A DNA stretch of 60,000 nucleotides from Chrysomallon squamiferum. Its lineage: Eukaryota; Mollusca; Gastropoda; Neomphalida; Peltospiridae. The notes beneath the pieces were generated by a model. The model was given only the letters and a program-made list of their open reading frames with translations. It was not told where the DNA came from and ran no database searches. Where the stretch lies: assembly GCA_012295275.1 (NCBI GenBank), contig CM022665.1, positions 36,246,933 through 36,306,932 on the forward strand. Reading direction: 5' to 3'. Made by a program: the position numbers and the translations under genes. Positions 27,235 to 40,667 of this stretch are shown one piece after another (position 1 is the stretch's first letter; each line of letters begins with the position of its first letter).

Positions 27235-27655
27235 CAAAGCTTGTACTAACTAGCCTGATCGCCTCAGTATGTCCACTGACAATGACTTGTCTATTCATTG
27301 TGTCGAGCCTATCTACACAACTGCCTTCCTGTAATCGACAGCAGGTGTCTTCTTGACTTGTAAATTAGAGGCGAGATGAAATGCACACTTCGGATGGTCA
27401 ACCTGTATCAAGCCTCGGCTGGCTCTGATGGAAAAGTAATTCCCCGCAAGAGGCGAGATGGGCAACAAATTATAGCAAGTGTAATGTAAACCAAATGCAT
27501 GTATTCATAAGAGCTTCGGCCGCCAATTAAGAGGGATATTTGGGCGACATCGAGTTAAACAGAGTGCAATAAATCAAAGCGGATCGGCATTTGGAATGTG
27601 TTATGTTTGCCATGAATTGGACGGCCTTAAATTTTTAGACTTACGGATTATTTGA
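27235..27655. promoter_or_regulatory. complex island: candidate conserved non-coding element
   Basis: 420 bp of non-repetitive DNA next to a trinucleotide tract. AGAGGCGAGATG occurs twice (27367 and 27449), with AAATGCATG and CCAATTAAG motifs between and after. No recognisable protein. Confidence 0.25.
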
Positions 27656-28448
27656 ATGGCTCACTTCATACGAAAGTATCTAGCTTAATTCTGTGTCTTA
27701 AAAAGAGACTTGTGATGACAAAGAGAGATCGATAATTATAATGGAAAACACAGAGCAGTTTTGTTGCTCTCAAACTAGATGTAATTACATTAATTACTGC
27801 CACCGATGATGAAAAACGCCATCTCGGAATTGATCTTATCTCAGAAATAATTATTTTTTCCGTTATTTATTTTGCAAAATAATTATGAACTATCCACCCA
27901 CGCACTTTGTTATACGGATATTTGACGGTTACTTGTCAAGGATAATATTATGTCAAATGTATTTGTTTTTTCAGATTTTACTGATATTTATTCTGGAAAG
28001 AATTTCACGAAAAGAAAAGAAGTTCCACAGATCGAGAACTGATTAAAAAATTGTCTTTCAGATGTTTAACTTTACGAAAATAAAGAATCCTTTGATAATA
28101 ACTGAAGTAAAGATTGAAGCGTCTTTTCTTGGGCACATGATATGACTGCCCAACCCAACGCAGGTGTAACGATGTCAGAAAGTTGAGAGGTATAGCGATC
28201 TTACATCTTCCCAAATAATTCTGAGTAATAGCAAGTATGGCATTCGATCCAGAACGCATGCTATTCATAACCCTTGTGGACTGCCTCACCGTACCAATCA
28301 GTCTTCTGAACTCTTCAAACTAACAGCATCTAGCATTATTCTGTTTATACCAGGCCATTTTCAATAAATCTTTGCTATTAATGAAAAACAGGAAAAACTT
28401 GTTCCGATTGTTTTTTCGTTTTCTTTCCGATTGTGACGGCACTGGCAG

Positions 28449-28455
28449 TCGGCTC

Positions 28456-28497
<42 letters not shown>

Positions 28498-28560
28498 GTG
28501 GTTGTTGTCGTTGTCGTGGTTGTTGTTGTTGTTATTGTTGTTGTTGTTGTTTTTTGTTTG
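28449..28560. repeat. (ATT)n-(GTT)n microsatellite
   Basis: About 15 ATT units followed by degenerate GTT/GTC units. Confidence 0.95.
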
Positions 28561-28925
28561 TTTTTTGGGAGTCTCGGTTTTTATCCGTCTAAAGCTGCAA
28601 TCGCACACACACAGTGGAATGTACTAGCAGACATCCGCAGGGCACAGTGTATCTGTCGAGGATTTGTATCATACTTGTTAGGATCAAAGCAGCTCTTTAG
28701 AGTAGAGTATTTACTGATCTGACAAGCAATGGGAAGATGTCGGGTATTGCTCTGGCTTCAGCGGTCACATCAAATGAAAGTACTGACTGACCAGGGCTAG
28801 GGAAGTGCTATAATTTATTATAGCCACTGTCTTCTAGACATTAAAATTATATCTTTCACAGAATACAATTACGAAATGTTAAGATGTTTACGACTCTGTT
28901 CATTTTCTGTAATATCGATTGCATT

Positions 28926-29028
28926 ATCTATCTATCTAACTATATATCTATATATCTATCTATCGATCTATCTACCTAGCTACCTACCTACGTACCTACT
29001 TACCTGTCTGTCTGTCTGTCTGTCTCTA
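28926..29028. repeat. tetranucleotide cluster (CTAT, CTAC, CTGT)
   Basis: Mixed CTAT, CTAC and TCTG units, same type as the clusters at 9270 and 42460. Confidence 0.93.
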
Positions 29029-30080
29029 TTTTACTCAGTAGCTAGATAGTGTGGGACAATTTAAGTGTCTTACACTTTATTATTGATAACGGAGTTCAAT
29101 CCGCTGATGGAATTTTGAACTACACTCTTCCCATGGCTCTTTACAACGCAGTGTTTAACTTACCTGTATTATTTTTAAAACTCTTATTACATGATAGATG
29201 TCTATGTATATGTCTGTGCCTGTGTGCGTGTCCGTGCATGTATGTTTGCGTATTTGTGTGATTGTGAATCTGAATGTCTGTCAGCAGAAGATAAAGGAAA
29301 AGCACCGCGTGCATCCTGTACCCAGATCAGCATATTGTGATTCGAATATTCAATAAACAATACAATTCATACACAAAAAAAAAAAAAAAAAAAAAGATAA
29401 TAACGACATCATGAGAACAGACTATGCAAAACGCCCACAGAAATCGTGACAATGTCGTTGTTACTCTGTCTCTGAAATACTCTTGTGTCGAATGGCCTGA
29501 CATTCCTTCCTTGTTTTATTATGGATCTTTTTTTCTTTTTCTTTTTTTCTTTTTTTTTTTTTTTTTTTTTGTTTTCGTTTTTGTATTCCTTGTCGCTTGG
29601 TAACCATATGGAATACCATATTTGATATAACCGGCCTAACAGGTAATAGACGAATAGCTTGTTAATAAGTTAGAATGTGAGTTTGTAACTGTTGTAGTTA
29701 AAGGAACTAATAGTGAAAATTATATATTTGCTGCAACTCGTAAAATAATTAATATGTGTTAAAAATTATAATTTTAAAACTCTTAGATATTTTACCATGC
29801 TTGTTGTCTTGTGACAACCTTTATATTTTTATCACAACCGTTATATGTTTATCACAACCTTTATATTTTTTATCACAATTTGACCTTTTAGCGACCGAAA
29901 GTCTGAGGTCGGAGAATCCATGACAGAAACATGAATAAGATCATTTTCACGAACACTCCGTCTTCCACTGATCCTCGTCAGATCTTTCCACTAAGGAGAC
30001 CTATTTACTGCAAACGAACTCGCAGTTCAGTGAGCAACATTACTTCACTTCGTAATAAGCTTTCGTGGATTTCAGGAAGG

Positions 30081-30415
30081 AAGTAAGATATGTTTTATTT
30101 AACGACGCACTTAACATAATTTTAATGTGGCGCCGTACAGCTGGTTCTTAACAATACAGATAAGGGAGAGAATCAACCCGCTGCCACAATACAATGGACT
30201 ACTCTTTTTCTTTTCTTTTTGATAAACAGCAAGAAATTATTTTTTTATATGCACCTTCCCTGAGACATGAAAACATACGTTATGACGTTTGATAAACTGG
30301 TTATGGGTAGCGGAGGAGTAAGACGGGAAATAGGTCAGTGGGCTCGGTGAGGTGTGTCGATCTTGCTACGTGACGTGTCTGAGCCGTGGGTTGGAGCGAC
30401 GTAGCCAGACTCTCA
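30081..30415 (-). mobile_element. mollusc tRNA-derived SINE, near full length, degraded
   Basis: Plus strand reads TGTTTTATTTAACGACGCAC (tail), then GGGAGAGAATCAACCCGCTG, ATGGACTACTCTTT, TTATATGCACC, and finally GACGGGAAATAGGTCAGTGG near 30324. These blocks occur in the same order in the SINE that is abundant in gastropod and bivalve genomes, here in reverse orientation. The tRNA-like head (promoter) is at the right end. Confidence 0.75.
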
Positions 30416-32179
30416 GGTAGATTTCAAAAAGCACCATTACAAAAAGTGTTAATCTTATCAGTTTAATAGCTTTGCCAATTGCATTGCCAGAAAAATATGT
30501 GCTTTTAAATATAATAATCAGAGATGGTTTTCATCACCTACTGAACAAAAAAAAAAAAAAAAAACTGTTTTAATTTTTCATTTAAAAAGCGTGTTATTTT
30601 CATAACGAAATGTCTTCGCTCAAGATATTTTCAATTATTGTTCGTTTACTTTTGAAAGCCAGACACACGAGGAATATAATTTATTTTAAGCATTCCTGTC
30701 TACCTCTCATAGAAATCGGCAACAGGACGCTAATGTAGAAATTATGCAGGGAAAATCTAGTGCATGTCAAACACAGGATTTGATATCGCAATATGAGAAA
30801 CACTGATACCGCATTAGTGAGAATGATAAAAACAAAAGAGTGATAAATGTAATAACCTGTCATAAAATAATTATAAAGATTTTCTGTTTTTCTGTCTGAC
30901 TTTTTCTTTCAGTCTCTCTGTTTCTCTCTCTTTCTCTCTCTTTCCATTTACATGTGTGTATATGTATACGTATATGTATAGGTATGCATGTGTGTGTGTG
31001 TGTGTGTGTGTGTGTTTGTACATACACCCACACTCACACTTTTCTCTCCATTTATGTCTATATCTGTATATCCATCCATCCGCTAGTTTATCCATTCATT
31101 TAACGGTAAGCACAGAAGGACACTGAACTGATGCAGTGTAATTCTTTCACGTGATTATTGTAAACACACACGTGTCTGTTTGAACAGTCTGAAAAGATAA
31201 TTATAAAAACAGAGGAAACAGTCCTATTAGGTAAGGCTGACGCTGAAGCCTATTTGTCATAGATGACGTAAAACTTCTATTTTTGTGAAATAAAAAGATT
31301 ATTCTCTTGCTCTTCTTTAAGACAGAGGTGAAGGAACAGCTAAACTGGATTCATTATAACAACAATTACTTGGTCGACAAGAAGGTTTTGTTTGTTGTTT
31401 TAAAGTGTTTGTTTATAGCTAAAAAAATTCTAATTTTCGGTATGTTTCACCTTCTTGTTATATAATGCTCTGTTGTTTTATTACTTTTTAATCACCTTTT
31501 ATTTATCATCTGTTTTCTGTTTTCGATATTTATTTTATTTTAATTTTTTCTTTCTTCCTTCACTTTACTTTTCTTTTTTCTATTTTTTATTTCATTTTAT
31601 CTTCTTTTTCTTTTCTATTTTTTTTCTTTTTTAATTAATTGACAGGGAATCAATGTAACAACAGGAAAATTGTCGAAGTATTCAAATGTCACTGCGCTAC
31701 TTTGAAATATCCACTGACAACATTGCCCTGGCAAACCTAAAGAAACTTCTATTTTTGAAACTAATTACTACCTGCGTTAAAAAAGACGTATATTAACAAA
31801 ATAATCTGTCTAATGATGATAATCTAAAAAAATAAAAAAATAAAACAGATAAAGAAACGCAAATGCTATTCGTTTAACGTAGATATATTTTCTTTAATAG
31901 ATATCAGATAACTTTTATTTATTTATTTATAATGAAATGCATGTCATCTTCATTGTTTTATAATCTGATCGAATTCCACCCCCTATTTCTGAAACACTGG
32001 TTCCTCTCCTGACTTATTATTGTATCGACCTAACAATGAGAAATCTTATTTGTCAAGAACTGTTGTCTTTGTGTATTAAGTAAACAATGTTTATTTGTGA
32101 AGCTACAGAATCGTGAAAAGCAATTCTGATTCGCCTGAAGGCCTCTATATGATAATACGATAAAAATGAACGCACGAAT

Positions 32180-32320
32180 AAGTATTTATTTAACGCCCAC
32201 AAATTTGATTTATTATCAGTTTCTGTGAACAGCTTTTAATGTATCGAACATCACCTCTTGTGTAACGTTGACACGAGAGAGGAAACCTGACAATGCCATA
32301 ACAAGAGACAGTCTTTATCA
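32180..32320 (-). mobile_element. SINE fragment (tail and middle)
   Basis: TATTTATTTAACGCCCAC at the left and CGAGAGAGGAAACCTG near 32273 match the tail and middle block of the same SINE. The head is missing. Confidence 0.5.
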
Positions 32321-32404
32321 GTTAGTACAGTTCATATGTTACAAGAAAAAATACATACATTGACATTCTGTCAACTAATTATCCAGCATATGCTATAACG
32401 GAAT

Positions 32405-32475
32405 ATATATATTTTTTTGTTTAACGACACCTAGCACAAAATTAAAATTTATTATTGGCTGTGAAGGGAAACTAC
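32405..32475 (-). mobile_element. SINE tail fragment
   Basis: TTTTTTGTTTAACGACACCT followed by AGCACA and an ATTTATTATTGGCTG stretch matches a second subfamily of mollusc SINE tail (GTTTAACGACACCTAGAGCAC). About 70 bp remain. Confidence 0.55.
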
Positions 32476-32837
32476 ATCACAACTCAGCCATGCTCTGTAA
32501 GTTAAATTGTACTGTCAGATAACAAAGTATTTCTTATTGTCATCAAATTCTAAAAATTCATGTGTTCAAATATCATTTTTTGTTTCTTTTGTGCCCTTAC
32601 GAAGGAGCTGGATGCTTGGTCGTATTCACTGGTCTCTCTTTCGCTCTCTCACTCTTCCTCATAGAAATTTACTGTTTTATCAGATTTACTTTGTTTTAAA
32701 ACAATAAAAATTATAAATAACTGAATACGTTAACAAAATCGCAATTGCTGCAAAGATAATTAAATTATATAACAACAACAACATCAGTAGCAATAACATG
32801 TATTACTACTACTATTATTGCTAATGTCATCATCTTT

Positions 32838-32888
32838 ATTTGTCTTCTTCTTCTTCTTTTTTCTTCTTCTTCTTCTTCTTCTTTCTTC

Positions 32889-32938
<50 letters not shown>

Positions 32939-32951
32939 AGAAGAAGAAAAG
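32838..32951. repeat. (CTT)n-(ATT)n array with inverted flanks
   Basis: TTC units, an ATT tract of about 17 units, then ATAAGAAGAAGAAAAGG, which is the reverse complement of the CTTTCTTCTTAT on the left side. Confidence 0.92.
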
Positions 32952-33097
32952 GTAACATCACTTTATTCTATGCTGCTTGAAACCACTTTATACTTTTGGG
33001 TCTATTCAAAGATTTAATGTTACGTTTGTCATCATGAACATAACAGATCTATTTAAAATGAAGTGAAAGTCCTAGGAAACTCTTGTGACAAAATAAA

Positions 33098-33190
33098 TAC
33101 TTAAATAGCCAATAAACAGTTTGAAAATATCCTTTTGTATTACTTAAATAACCAATAAACAGTTTGAAAATATCCTTTTGTATTACTTAA
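33098..33190. repeat. 43-bp direct duplication
   Basis: Two nearly identical 43-bp copies (starting 33098 and 33141, one G/A difference) containing CCAATAAACAGTTTGAAAAT, plus the first bases of a third at 33184. Confidence 0.95.
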
Positions 33191-33369
33191 GTATCTATAG
33201 TTAAAATAAAGAATCTTCTAGATTATCGATCAAGTTGCCAGAGTTACCTTTTGGAAAGTTTAATGCAGAAATCAGAACTAGACAAAATAAAACATCCTAC
33301 TTGGACTCGAAAATGTCGGACTTAATGGTTTATTGTTGATGTTGGTATTTTCAAATTAGATATGAATGA

Positions 33370-34485
33370 AAGCAGTAACGTATTTCCGTCTTTTCAACGA
33401 TGAGGCCGACTGTTTTACTACTGTTGTTGAAGCTGTTCCGTATATTTTTTACGGATCTATAATAAGCCATTTTTCTGGTCTTTCAATTTATATCATATTT
33501 TTCCAGTTAGCTCCTGATGGAAGCCGAATATGATTTGCAATCTCATACTTTCTAAGATTAAGGCCAGCCGTTTTAATACCGTAATCGCTGTTGTTTAGTT
33601 AGTTTGCAATTTGTGTTGATCGTAAACAATAAACTAAAATATGTCTTTTAACTGCTCGTGTAAATGGTAGGAGAAGCCTGTAACAAACACAAATCTACAA
33701 ACCTCCCAGAATTAATGCAGGCAGTTAAACTACAGAATCGAAGATGTTCCTCTGAATTTAGTATTATTATTATTAATGACTCACAATATGTTTAGTAAAT
33801 AATAGTTTAAAAGAATTATTTATATGGACCACGAAAGCATATACCAGACTTTCAGTTAACTAAGAATGGTACACGGGCTGGAACACGAAAACAAAGAAAA
33901 ATCATAAGACCAGCTAAGTCTCAAACCTGTACTCTGATCACCTAGCTTCTTAACAAATCCACAATAATTAGATCGTGAACGATACAGTAAAATTATTTTA
34001 TCTTCGTGTCTTCCATCATTAAGGCCGATAACTTAATTGGATCACTGATGTCGGCCTACATTTATTTTATTAGTTTACAGCATCTGCTGATCCGAAACAC
34101 CGAACTTTTAATGGATCATTTAACTTGCATCATACATTTGGCAAATTGGCTCTAGGGTAGAGCCAGAAACAGGATGCGGTCTCCGAACTTTTACAACATC
34201 AAGTGCTGTAGTTAAACAACAGCAACGTCGATGTTGGTAAAGCTATACTTTATTACTTTACTGTGTGTGCTGACACCAAACACAGAACCATAATAACTAG
34301 ATTTACTTAACGTTTAACTGTTTCCTTAAACCTCCACAACAATTAGAGAGCCAGAAACGGGATACATCATCCGTATCCCCCAGCATTAAGGCCGGCATCT
34401 GAACATAGATGGTGGTCGACTGTTTTGCTTTTATTAGCTTACAACATGTGCTTAACAGAGAAACACAATAAACAATCTGACTCAC
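33370..34485. repeat. strongly diverged tandem array, unit roughly 150-190 bp
   Basis: Recurring landmarks in the same order: GAGCCAGAAACRGGATRC (34158, 34346), TTAAGGCCRGC or close variants (33405, 33552, 33721, 34019, 34385), a TTTTATTAGTTTACAACATG block (about 33595, 34065, 34433) and CAGAAACAC/CAAACACAG after it. Five to seven decayed copies. No coding potential recognised. Confidence 0.6.
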
Positions 34486-34818
34486 TCTGTGATCCACACG
34501 TTTATAGGATTAAATCTCTCGTGTCGCCTTTAACATTAATGTTTCTCATAGATAACGACCAATGAATGTTACCTCCGTACTCCATACAAACCAACGTTCC
34601 GAGTTTCTTTTGTACCGTACATGAAAATAATAGGTTTGTTAGTGTAATGCAAATCGGTCATGGTGTACAAGTTTCCTTGAAGAAAAATTAACCCCATTTT
34701 TGTTTATGCTGGTTTCGTATAGATGCTGTGCTATTACGATTGAAACAAACCCCCCCCCAAAAAAAACAAAAAAAAAACCCCAGCAATAAACAAACAAGAA
34801 AAGAAACAAATCAAAACA

Positions 34819-34849
<31 letters not shown>

Positions 34850-35700
34850 TATAGAACTTTAACAGAGTATGAAGATTACTTTTCGTTATTCTGTTAGTTC
34901 GAACATAACTTTAATATAAATTAAATAACAATATTAAAATAACAGGTGGGTGTTCGGCTAGACTGGGTGTAGGTTATATATGCACAGGCAGATAAGAATG
35001 TAGGAACGTAGAAAGACAAAGAGAAAGAGAGAAGAATTACAGAAAAAGAAAGAAAATAGATTTACAGTTATCATTACACAGTTATACATATCATTTACGA
35101 AGGTTTCCTGTTAGATAATTTCAAAATGTAATTAACAGGAATATCTATAATGTCGAAGATGAGAGATGTAACTACAGTCTCGCGTAATTATGATTACGCT
35201 GAATCCCCCAAGAACGTCTTTACTTATTATCTTGGTAGAATAAAATGATGATGGAACGAATATCACTATTAGACTCTAACTAAACTAAATTAAGCTTTAA
35301 TTAATAAGAAAATGTAATATACTGTTTGTGATTAATGAAGAAAAAACGTGATTAATGGCGACGAGCTGAGTAATGACGTATTGAAGAACGGAGAATCCAC
35401 TTCCCACTTTTCAAGGGGAAAAACCCATTTTGCTGTCACGAGACTTCGCGAGACAACGTAACTCAACGTAACGTAAGAGGTTTATGCGCTCTGAAACGTA
35501 GACAGTGATTTACCAAATCAGTGGAATCGAAAGACAAAGTTGTCGCAGTTACATATAGTGTATAAAAATATGTTTACAACTGAAAACTTTAATACTGTGT
35601 TTCAAGTTAAGTATTTCTTAAAGATGTTTTATCTTTGCCTTAATATACTTAATTATGTCATGATTAATATCCTTTCAGTTTCCCAGTATGAATATTTATC

Positions 35701-35742
<42 letters not shown>

Positions 35743-38647
35743 TTAGCGACATATTAACACATTACAAAATGTTTAAAATATTGGCGTTCATTATGTGCCA
35801 TATATAATTAATTTCCTTTTTTGTTTGTTTATTGTTGTTGTATTCGTGGGTTTTTTTTTTTTTTTTTTGGGGGGGGGGGGGTTGTGTGTGTGTTATTTTA
35901 TTTTTATTTTGCTATTGTTTTTTTTTTTATTTAATAAAAATCGTGACACATTCACATTTATTAATTCGAAGGGGTTAAAAAAAACTAAATGTAATTTTCA
36001 TTCTATAAAGCAAATTAAGAACCATGATATCGTGTCGAAAGTACATTCTTCTTGAGACTTTTAATGAAGTACTTTCTGTGTGGAAAACCATTCTAACGTA
36101 ATTAAATTTTACTTTATTAATCAATCTCTGTGACTTGTTATTTCATCGAGTTCGTAACTTTTTTGAGTAGCATACGACGAACAACCTTTAAATCTCTATT
36201 AACATTTTCATCACAATTTTAAGAGTGCTGATGCAAAATATTATAAACAGAGTGGTTTGGCTCCAATCATATTAACTATTTGTAATGTTTTCAACGCCAG
36301 TTTCCGATTCACAGCAACGTATGTACAGCTGTTTTTATATGTTCTAAGATATATTTACATTATGGTGTTGCGATGGGGGGAGGGGTGTTGAGATGGGGGA
36401 GAGGTGTTTGTGGTAGTTAAGGGGATCTCCCATACTGCTGCCATCTGTTATTACACGACACAGGATATGTACCTAAAAAATCAGAATCAGAATGTGTACG
36501 TGCGGGGTATCAAAACTATGATTTATGTAGTCTGTTATTTATCAATGTCAACTTTTTTTCTTTTTTTTTATTAACGCAGTATAGTTCACAGTAGAAATAT
36601 ATATATATGTATATACAGAGCAGTAGATTCTGATAAAGAAAGAAATACACAGAACAAGAAACATGTATATTCGTGTGTGTTGTGTGTGTGTGTGCGCGCG
36701 CGAACGAATAACATCCTGTAGATATTTAGCTAGACATATTAAATTGAATCTTTCACAAGCACTTTAATCAAATATATATTTGTATGAATTCAGGATTCTT
36801 AGTCTAAATGCACTCAGCAAAAGTGTTGTGAAAACTCTGATGTATGTGTTATCTATCACAGTCAGTGTGTTGTTTTATAGTGTATGTTCTTTTCAAGGTT
36901 ATCACGTCATCACGTATTACAGAACGTACTTAAGTGTGGCTGAACAAGTCATTAGTTTTGTATGTGACTGAAATATGTATGACTTCTGAGTTTTGTAAAA
37001 TGTAACGTTACTATATTGAATTCAGAACTTAAAGTACTCAGTGGTTATGTATCACGTACATCAAAAACAGTAATAATAATAATTGTGATAGTAATATACA
37101 CATGTATCTCCTAGCATCTTTCTTTGCGATTTTAAGTAAAGTTTAAATACATGTAACTGATAACTTTAAATTTGGATGCCTGTGTGTGGAGTACCTTAAG
37201 GTGAACATAATTTGCTTTCTCTAATTCTTTATTTTATTTGCCTCCAATTATCTCTAACAAGATAAATAATTTTTGATTTCGTGTTTGTAAATATATATAT
37301 ATATATATTTTTATTTTTGTATCATGTTATGTCAAAACGAACTAAAATTCAGTTCCGTGCATTGTCTTGTTTGAGTTAAGTTGAGTTTTTAATTCACTTT
37401 GTCGCTTCGAAAACTAAAAATGATTTCGTACTAACATACTTTATTAGAAAAAGATAACTATGCTTTTTTATTATTTTTTATTTATTATTATTACTTTTTT
37501 CTTTATTGCTCTCTCTCACTTTTCAGTCTTGTTATTGTAATACGCCTTGATCTTTTATCTATCTTACACATGATATTTATATTAAAATTTTTACATCATT
37601 ATGATACAAAAAGATATGAAAAAAAAAACCCTCATCTATTTCACTTTTATCTTGTAATCATCCGCTTTTTGAAAACAAACTTCACTCTCTGTTACAGACA
37701 GAAAAAAACCCACAAAAATAAAATAAAATTTAAAAACTGGAATTGAAAACGTCTGAGTTGACTACAAAGACCCTGAATACATTATTTTGTCAGAGTACAT
37801 CTTAACTCAAGATTACAGTCTTTGAAGTCTCGTGTTAATTTATATTTGTGGAGTGATCTTCAAATATCAAGTACCAGCAACAGTTTTCATTAAATGTAAT
37901 CTCGTTGCATGTTTGTGAAGCATCTGTAACATATTGCAGCATTAAAATAACCCAACGTATTGGAGATGTATCAACCATTTCAGACAGTCAGTAAAATAAC
38001 TGTCTTCGTAATTGTAACCTTCTGCCAAGTACAGTGGATATATTACACGATTCAGGAAACCCTGGAAAAAAATAATCGACATAGTAATTACGAGTGTCTT
38101 CTGAAATTAAATTTCAGTGGATACTGGATAGGTTTATCAAAACTGTGTTTTGGATAAGAGACGTCAACCAGAAATCTTGAAAGATAGCAGGAAGCTGCTG
38201 TATATGATTGTTTTGTTTGTGTGCTTTTTGTTCTTATTATTGTTGCTATTTTCTTATAACAAATATTCAGATCTATAACACATATTCTCTGTATTTCTCA
38301 GCAAATAACACCATTTACCGAATTTCGTTTATCTTGTGGTGGGTTATGTCTTTTCTTCCATTTAACATTTTGTTATCTTCATTTTAAGAGAACACTAAAA
38401 AAATAAAGAAAAAAGAAAAATTTGTTATACTGTTTTCTTTATGTAAACTGACAAAGGAACAGCTGTGTTTCAGGAGCCTGTCACAGTTGTGTTTTACTCA
38501 GATATATCTCTCTCCTCGTTCACTGGGTGGAGATTTTCGTCTGTTGCATTTCTTTACACAAAGTGAGCAAACACGAGAAACAATTTAACAAGACTTCTTA
38601 ACTACACAGTCTTTAAGCATCGTTTATTCGACTCAGATTTATTGTTT

Positions 38648-38655
38648 TTCTTTTT

Positions 38656-38686
<31 letters not shown>

Positions 38687-38726
38687 TTATTATTATTATT
38701 ATTATCAACATCATCATCATCATTAT
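38648..38726. repeat. (TTC)n-(ATT)n-(ATC)n microsatellite
   Basis: TTC units to about 38683, ATT units to about 38705, then CATCAT units. Confidence 0.95.
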
Positions 38727-39695
38727 TAAATATAGCATAGGTTATTATATTTAATTTATATATCTATAGATAGATAGATAGATACGGATATATATGCAAA
38801 CTGAATATCAAACTAAGCTAATACTACTAATAAGAGATATACATACATTCATACATACGTACGAACGTACATACATATGTACACACACACACACTAATAA
38901 CGTGCACACTTTAGTTACATACTCACTCAGACCCGGATACAGAACAGCATGTATTTAAAACTACTAATTGGAGAATCATAAAATATGCCCAGGCGGGACT
39001 CAAGCAGATGAATGAGGCACACAGCATAAACCTCTATTTCAGCATCTCTCTGTCACAGTACAGAACACTATAAAACAAAACAATTCTTGTCATTTGCCAC
39101 ATTCATACAGTTATGTACGTTTAATACCCTTAGACAAAAACAAAGCAACAAGCATGTAACAAAACGTAAACTGGCCTTGACATTAATCTTCCGTGATATC
39201 AGGTTCGGTTTACAGAAGGGAAGAGTTTGGTCGTAGAAAAGTACAGAAGAGAGGTGCTCACGCCAGAGACACGCAGATGCCACTGCAGAATGACTAATGC
39301 TATCTTCTCTGTCTGACCTGCTTCAAGCGTAACCATATGGGAATGTCCGTGGACCAGTTTGTAAACTCATCTTGCTGGCACAGTCTGCACTGGCATGCTG
39401 CACGTTGAGAACTAACCGCGTCTGTTATTGAGATAATGTTACGCTTTTTTCAGACGATATTGGCACTACAACCTCGTTACACGTTGGACGCACTCCTGCT
39501 CTTTCCTGAAGCGTGCCACTTCCGGTGTCGGCGGCTTAATGTTTTGAACACAGAAACGTAAGCTGAACATGAATTCGTAAACAAAACAGTAGCATGAATT
39601 TTATTGCTACTCGCATCGATTGTCACTGCAATTACCCACTAAAAGCATTGCTCTGTATCCCTCTCTGTCTTCCGATAAGTCATTTGATCTTTCTC

Positions 39696-39698
<3 letters not shown>

Positions 39699-39788
<90 letters not shown>
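39699..39788. repeat. (GA)n microsatellite
   Basis: 45 GA units, no interruption. Confidence 0.98.
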
Positions 39789-39792
<4 letters not shown>

Positions 39793-40555
39793 CTGCTAGT
39801 TTGACTTTCATCAAAAATCCAGTTTCACTTTGATTACTAATTAATTTTCTATTAAAGTTAGGTCTAGAAGTTTACAAGAAGTTTACAATACAGTTTAGCT
39901 TTACCTCTCGTGTTACTGAAAAAAACAGCTGTGAAATTTAAAAATTTAGAGAACTGTAAATGAACAGACATTAAATGACTGACTAAATGAATGAATGAAC
40001 GAAAGAAATTATAAATAAAAAAAGGAGTGAATGAATGAACAAACGTATGAACTAAATGAAATGAGCAAATGAAGAAAAAGAACAAACTAGCAAAATGAGC
40101 GACTGAAACAAGGAAGAAATAAATGGAAGAAGGGTTAACAGAAGTGTATTAATTAATGTGGCTCAGTATTCATATAGGAACGTTCGTTTACTTGGTTCGA
40201 AATCGATGTAACTAAATCGTTTTAAATTCTGCAAGTATAAATTGACGCTTCCTTGCTAATGATTTTACTCACTCTAGCTTGTAACAACATTCGTAATAAA
40301 TGTAGTTGAAATAATAATTCTGTTATGTTATTCACATAAAAATAACATTTACCACTGAGTTTCGAATTCCAGATTACGTTGGAATTAACAAAGAAGTGTA
40401 GCAGAAGGAAAATTTTGGTACACGACTTGAATATCGTGATATGTGGTCCTCATTTAGCTAACAGTTTTTCCTTGACAACAAGTGAAAAAAATCGAGACAA
40501 AAACAGATTTTTCAAATAAGCCAGTCAAACGGATGGAAAATGTGTGTTTATTAAT

Positions 40556-40667
<112 letters not shown>

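Larger units (their letters stand above)
21740..30080. other. gene-free DNA
   Basis: No coding exon recognised. Contains the trinucleotide arrays, diverged tandem arrays and candidate islands listed separately, plus a poly-A run (22449-22479) and T-rich runs (29530-29570). Short tRNA-like B-box matches occur at 23850 and 25266. Confidence 0.55.

Noticed and set aside
28005-28289. 94-codon minus frame with balanced composition
   Set aside because: No recognisable motif, no reverse transcriptase or transposase signature, and no fitting splice sites; kept out of the gene list.
31690-31740. Acceptor-like CCAG followed by an open frame on the minus strand, tested as second SPEC3 exon
   Set aside because: The reading frame in the required phase (GQCCQWIFQ...) lacks any Spec3 domain features.
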